This document shows, piece after piece, positions 15,506-18,113 of a stretch of 18,113 bases of DNA. Both the position numbers and the translations under genes were made by a program. This DNA is from Desulfobacterales bacterium (lineage in GTDB: Bacteria > Desulfobacterota > Desulfobacteria > Desulfobacterales > UBA11574). The notes below the pieces were generated by a model. It was not told where the DNA came from, did not search any database, and saw only the letters and a program-made list of their open reading frames with translations. The first letter of the stretch is position 1; the number at the start of each line of letters is the position of its first letter. The DNA lies in contig JAAXQD010000055.1 of assembly GCA_012974475.1 (NCBI GenBank), positions 1 through 18,113 of the forward strand, in the 5' to 3' direction.

Positions 15506-15736
15506 GCTTCACGTATGATTAATTTTTTGACTGGAAGCTGTCTGACCCGCCTGCCACGTAAGGCACGAGCGGGCAGGGTGGATTAGGGATCGTTTTGAAA
15601 GAACCTAAGGCGATTTAACTTTATGGATGAGGCCCTCTGTTAAAGCAGGGGCTTTTATTGATAGCCCGGACAGGTTTTTTCAATATGAGCCCTTATTCAC
15701 GAGTTCTTTCAGCAAAAATTTAATTATACGTGAAGC
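15506..15736. mobile_element. MITE-like element of about 231 bp with terminal inverted repeats, between sucC and sucD
   Basis: The left end (15506 rightwards) reads GCTTCACGTATGATTAAT, then TTTTTTGACTGGAAG. The right end, read on the minus strand from 15736 leftwards, gives GCTTCACGTATAATTAAA, then TTTTTGCTGAAAG. That is about 27 of 31 matching positions with one single-base gap. The interior has no ORF but has hairpins, notably CCCGC...GCGGG enclosing TGCC...GGCA at 15546-15573. No clear target-site duplication is visible (GAAAAA left, GATCCT right), so an old insertion or a non-transposon structured element remains possible. Confidence 0.6.
15632..15659 (+). terminator. Terminator-like hairpin inside the sucC-sucD gap, pointing along the + strand
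   Basis: GCCC-T-CTG pairs with CAG-GGGC (7 bp, one bulged T) around a TTAAAG loop, followed by TTTTATT. It faces the + strand, against the direction of sucC and sucD, so it would stop antisense transcription; on the minus strand it lacks a U-tract. Confidence 0.4.
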
Positions 15737-15770
15737 GATCCTTTCTCAAAAAACGATCGTGTTACGGTTT

Positions 15771-16937
15771 TTATTTATCCGCAACAAACTGGGCGACCTT
15801 CTCTGCCGCGTCCTTCATGTTGGTGGCGGTAATAAGACTAAGACCGGAATCCGCCAGAATTTTTCGCCCCTCCTCCACATTCGTCCCCTCCATCCGAACC
15901 ACCACGGGAACGTCGATGCCTGTTTTTTCCGCCGCCCTGACCACACCTTCAGCCAACACATCACAGCGCAATATTCCGCCAAAAATGTTGATCAGTATCC
16001 CTTTGACGTTTTTATCACTGAGCATAATTCTGAAACCGTTCTCGACCATCTCGGCACTGGCACCGCCACCCACATCGAGGAAGTTTGCCGGCTCGGCGCC
16101 GGCAAGCTTGATGATATCCATTGTCGCCATTGCCAAGCCCGCGCCGTTCACCATATTCCCGACGTTGCCATCCAGTTTGATGTAGTTGAGGTTGAACTTG
16201 GAGGCTTCGACCTCCAGTGGGTCTTCTTCGTGAATATCACGGTAATCAAGGATATCCTTATGGCGATACAGGGCATTGTCGTCGAAATCGACTTTAGCAT
16301 CCAAGGCAATCACCGTCTCCTCGGCTGTAATCACGAGGGGATTTATCTCTACCAGCGAACAGTCGTAATCGATAAACAGCCGGTAAAGATTTCCAAGCAT
16401 CGAAACAAACGGCTTCATTGCGGTTGGGGGCAGTTTCAGACCGAAGGCCGCTTGGCGGCAGTGATAGGGCTGGATGCCCACCAGGGGATCGATGTACACT
16501 TTGATGATCTTTTCAGGCGTTGTCGCAGCCACCGCTTCGATATCCATTCCACCGGCCTCGCTGGCCATGACAACGACTTTAGCGGTTTCTCTGTCCGGAA
16601 TAATACTCAGATAGAGCTCCTTTGCAATGTTGAGCCCCTGCTCCACGAGCACTTTTCTGACCTTCTTCCCTTCAGGGCCGGTCTGGTGTGTAACCAGGTT
16701 CATTCCGACGATATCCCCGGCGACGCTCCCGACTTCATCCATGGACCCTGCAAGTTTAACACCGCCGCCTTTACCCCGGCCGCCGGCATGGATCTGGGCT
16801 TTTACAACAACCGGAAATCGGCCCAGGTTTTCGGCGACCCTGTGGGCTTCTTCCGGTTTGAACGCAACACCGCCCTCCGGAATAGGGATGTTATATTTTT
16901 TGAACAACTCTTTTGCCTGATATTCATGGATCTTCAT
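15771..16937 (-). CDS. sucC: Succinate--CoA ligase [ADP-forming] beta subunit
   Basis: 388 residues, full length for bacterial SucC. ATP-grasp subunit that carries the nucleotide site and works with SucD. Evidence: N-terminal MKIHEYQAKELFKKYNIP, the ATP-grasp glycine-rich loop AGGRGKGGGVKLA, SLVEINPLVI (metal/nucleotide site), DDNALYRH, NLNYIKLDGNVGNMVNGAGLAMATMD, and the C-terminal IFGGILRCDVLAEGVV. Start ATG 16937 is preceded by GGAGG (complement of 16949-16953). Upstream is a palindromic repeat, then pycB; downstream the MITE-like element separates it from sucD. A long open frame on the opposite strand (15627-16976) is only its shadow. Confidence 0.97.
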   Translation of the reverse strand: MKIHEYQAKELFKKYNIPIPEGGVAFKPEEAHRVAENLGRFPVVVKAQIHAGGRGKGGGVKLAGSMDEVGSVAGDIVGMNLVTHQTGPEGKKVRKVLVEQGLNIAKELYLSIIPDRETAKVVVMASEAGGMDIEAVAATTPEKIIKVYIDPLVGIQPYHCRQAAFGLKLPPTAMKPFVSMLGNLYRLFIDYDCSLVEINPLVITAEETVIALDAKVDFDDNALYRHKDILDYRDIHEEDPLEVEASKFNLNYIKLDGNVGNMVNGAGLAMATMDIIKLAGAEPANFLDVGGGASAEMVENGFRIMLSDKNVKGILINIFGGILRCDVLAEGVVRAAEKTGIDVPVVVRMEGTNVEEGRKILADSGLSLITATNMKDAAEKVAQFVADK

Positions 16938-16978
16938 GATCCTGAACCTCCTATTTCAAAATTGACGATTGAATAATG

Positions 16979-17103
16979 ATGGCGTCGTAAAAAGTCCCAT
17001 CTGCTGCGTTGGTGTATTTTTTCAAACACTCGGCATACTACATGTATGGCCTCGTTCCTGAAAAAATACTACGCCATGGATATGAACCTTTTTACTTAGC
17101 CAT
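16979..17103. repeat. Nested imperfect palindrome (~125 bp), REP/MITE-like, between pycB and sucC
   Basis: ATGGCGTCGTA at 16979-16989 is mirrored by TACTACGCCAT at 17067-17077 (10 of 11) and again, more loosely, by CTTTTTACTTAGCCAT ending at 17103. Inside, GTATTTTTTCA (17014-17024) pairs perfectly with TGAAAAAATAC (17059-17069), and GGCATAC (17032-17038) with GTATGGCC (17044-17051). A further end-like copy, ATGGCAAAGTAAAA, is at 17143-17156. GTCGTAAAAAGTC...CTTTTTAC ends recall dispersed palindromes common in Desulfobacterales genomes (recalled, not searched). No ORF inside. Confidence 0.65.
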
Positions 17104-17207
17104 ATATAGATAAATTCATGATTTTTTACGAGTTTGTCAATAATGGCAAAGTAAAATTTTTTGCTTTTATCAGCTTAGCGTCATTCAATTTTCAATCTCC
17201 AATTGTT

Positions 17208-18113
17208 TCAGCCAACAACACACAGCACATCATCCTTGGCTACGGAATCTCCGCTGGAATAATTAATCGCCTTGATGGTCCCGTCCGCAGGCGCCTGAAG
17301 GGCATTTTCCATCTTCATGGCCTCAAGGATGACCACTGTATCCCCTTTGCTTACCGCATCTCCCACCTGCTTTGAATATTTAATGATCATTCCGGGCATC
17401 GGCGCTTTCAGGGGTGTGCCTTCAACGTCCGCAGGTGCGGGAGCCGAAGGCGCTGCCGGTTTGGGTGGAGCCGGTGCCGGTGCTGCAGGTGCTGCCGGTT
17501 TGGGTAGAGCCGGTGCCGGCGCTGAAACCGAGACAGGTGCAGGCGCTGAAACCGGAACTCCGGCCGGCATTTGCTGGACATAACTGATCATCGGCGATCC
17601 ACCGGGTTCTTCCACGCCGACTTCAAAGTATTCGTCATCTACGAACACGCTGAATGTTCGCAGGGCATCGGTCTTGGGCGGGCCTTCCTTTTCAACTTTT
17701 TTCACCAGTTGACCGAGTTTTGCCAGCTTAACCAACTCTTCTTCCTCTTTGATCTGTTCCAGAGTCCGGGGCCTGACTTCCGCAGGCGGATCTTCTTTGC
17801 CGTATTTCCACTTCAAAAACCGTTTCCCGGTAACCGGAAAAATGGCATACAAAACAACATCGTCCAAATCCTGGGCCAGGCCCTCGGTATCTTTTTTGGC
17901 CTGTTCGAGTTCAGGCTCTAAAATCTCGGCCGGCCTGCAAGTAACCGGTTCTTCTCCCCTTTCATAGCCCTTCAGTGCTTTCTTTTGAACCTCAGGATCG
18001 ATGGGGATGGCGGTCTTGCCGTATAAACCGTAGCACAGATCCTTGACCTGGCCGGTAATCATCTTGTAGCGCTCTTCATCATCGTCAAAGAGCACCGTTC
18101 TCATGTATCTATA
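17208..18113 (-). CDS. pycB: Pyruvate carboxylase subunit B / oxaloacetate decarboxylase alpha-type, C-terminal part with biotinyl domain (5' end outside window)
   Basis: Open through the window edge; the last bases add YRY before MRTVLFDDDEERYK, so the internal Met at 18104 is not a start. The visible part is the end of the carboxyltransferase/PYC_OADA region (YGLYGKTAIPIDPEV, EEPVTCRPAEILEPELE), then an Ala/Pro-rich hinge (about residues 180-228 from that Met) and a biotinyl/lipoyl domain with the biotinylation motif EAMKMEN (K264). It transfers CO2 between carboxybiotin and pyruvate/oxaloacetate. PycB (with a separate biotin carboxylase) fits a sulfate reducer lacking membrane decarboxylase subunits nearby. 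OadA cannot be excluded, since the oadB/oadG context is not visible. It lies upstream of sucC on the same strand, with the palindromic repeat between them. Confidence 0.85.
   Translation of the reverse strand, partial: YRYMRTVLFDDDEERYKMITGQVKDLCYGLYGKTAIPIDPEVQKKALKGYERGEEPVTCRPAEILEPELEQAKKDTEGLAQDLDDVVLYAIFPVTGKRFLKWKYGKEDPPAEVRPRTLEQIKEEEELVKLAKLGQLVKKVEKEGPPKTDALRTFSVFVDDEYFEVGVEEPGGSPMISYVQQMPAGVPVSAPAPVSVSAPAPALPKPAAPAAPAPAPPKPAAPSAPAPADVEGTPLKAPMPGMIIKYSKQVGDAVSKGDTVVILEAMKMENALQAPADGTIKAINYSSGDSVAKDDVLCVVG
17452..17523 (-). repeat. Two 33-bp near-identical direct repeats coding the Ala/Pro hinge of PycB
   Basis: The units at 17452-17484 and 17491-17523 begin GCTGCCGGTTTGGGT and differ at two positions; they recur every 39 bp. 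They encode two runs of P-K-P-A-A-P flanked by APAP, the flexible arm that swings the biotinyl domain. Such repeats can change copy number. Confidence 0.75.

Noticed and set aside
15627..16976. Long open frame on the + strand (449 codons)
   Set aside because: It is exactly antisense to sucC, has no family-like motifs, and arises from sucC codon bias.

Overview
The window looks like a chromosomal segment of a strictly anaerobic, probably sulfate-reducing deltaproteobacterium (Desulfobacterota, most like Desulfobacterales). This is inferred from gene content and protein style: a NifU/NifS pair serving as Fe-S machinery, a split pyruvate carboxylase B / oxaloacetate decarboxylase alpha-type subunit, hypAB for NiFe hydrogenase, long linker-rich GGDEF/HD-GYP signalling proteins, and small palindromic intergenic repeats. 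No rRNA, tRNA, CRISPR array, transposase or phage gene was found.

Left part, + strand (1-7248). A housekeeping run begins with the 3' end of rimO (ribosomal protein S12 methylthiotransferase), overlapped by a long-chain polyprenyl diphosphate synthase (ispB). Next come an unrecognised exported protein with a FlgT-N/LPP20-like N-terminus, a pair of perfect hairpins, and pgsA (phosphatidylglycerophosphate synthase). After a 274-bp gap is a compact nifU-nifS-serA operon: Fe-S scaffold, cysteine desulfurase and 3-phosphoglycerate dehydrogenase. It links serine supply (the precursor of cysteine) to sulfur mobilisation and cluster assembly.

Middle, - strand (12696 down to 7620). A cyclic-di-GMP type signalling locus: a GGDEF + AAA/STAND-like ATPase protein, a large protein with two tandem copies of an unnamed ~140-residue domain followed by HEAT-like repeats, and a stand-alone HD-GYP phosphodiesterase. 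The first two reading frames look like one ancestral gene broken inside its ATPase domain: the frame changes near 11575, and about 50 residues expected between Walker B and the GNPLF motif are missing. This locus is the least conventional part of the window. Upstream of it lies about 730 bp with no credible gene.

Right part, - strand (18113 down to 13424). The 3' part of pycB/oadA (with the biotinyl domain), then sucC, sucD, hypA and hypB. They cover anaplerotic carboxylation, succinyl-CoA synthetase and nickel insertion for hydrogenase. Two small palindromic elements interrupt this run: a ~125-bp imperfect palindrome between pycB and sucC, and a ~231-bp MITE-like element with terminal inverted repeats of about 30 bp between sucC and sucD, genes that are normally adjacent.
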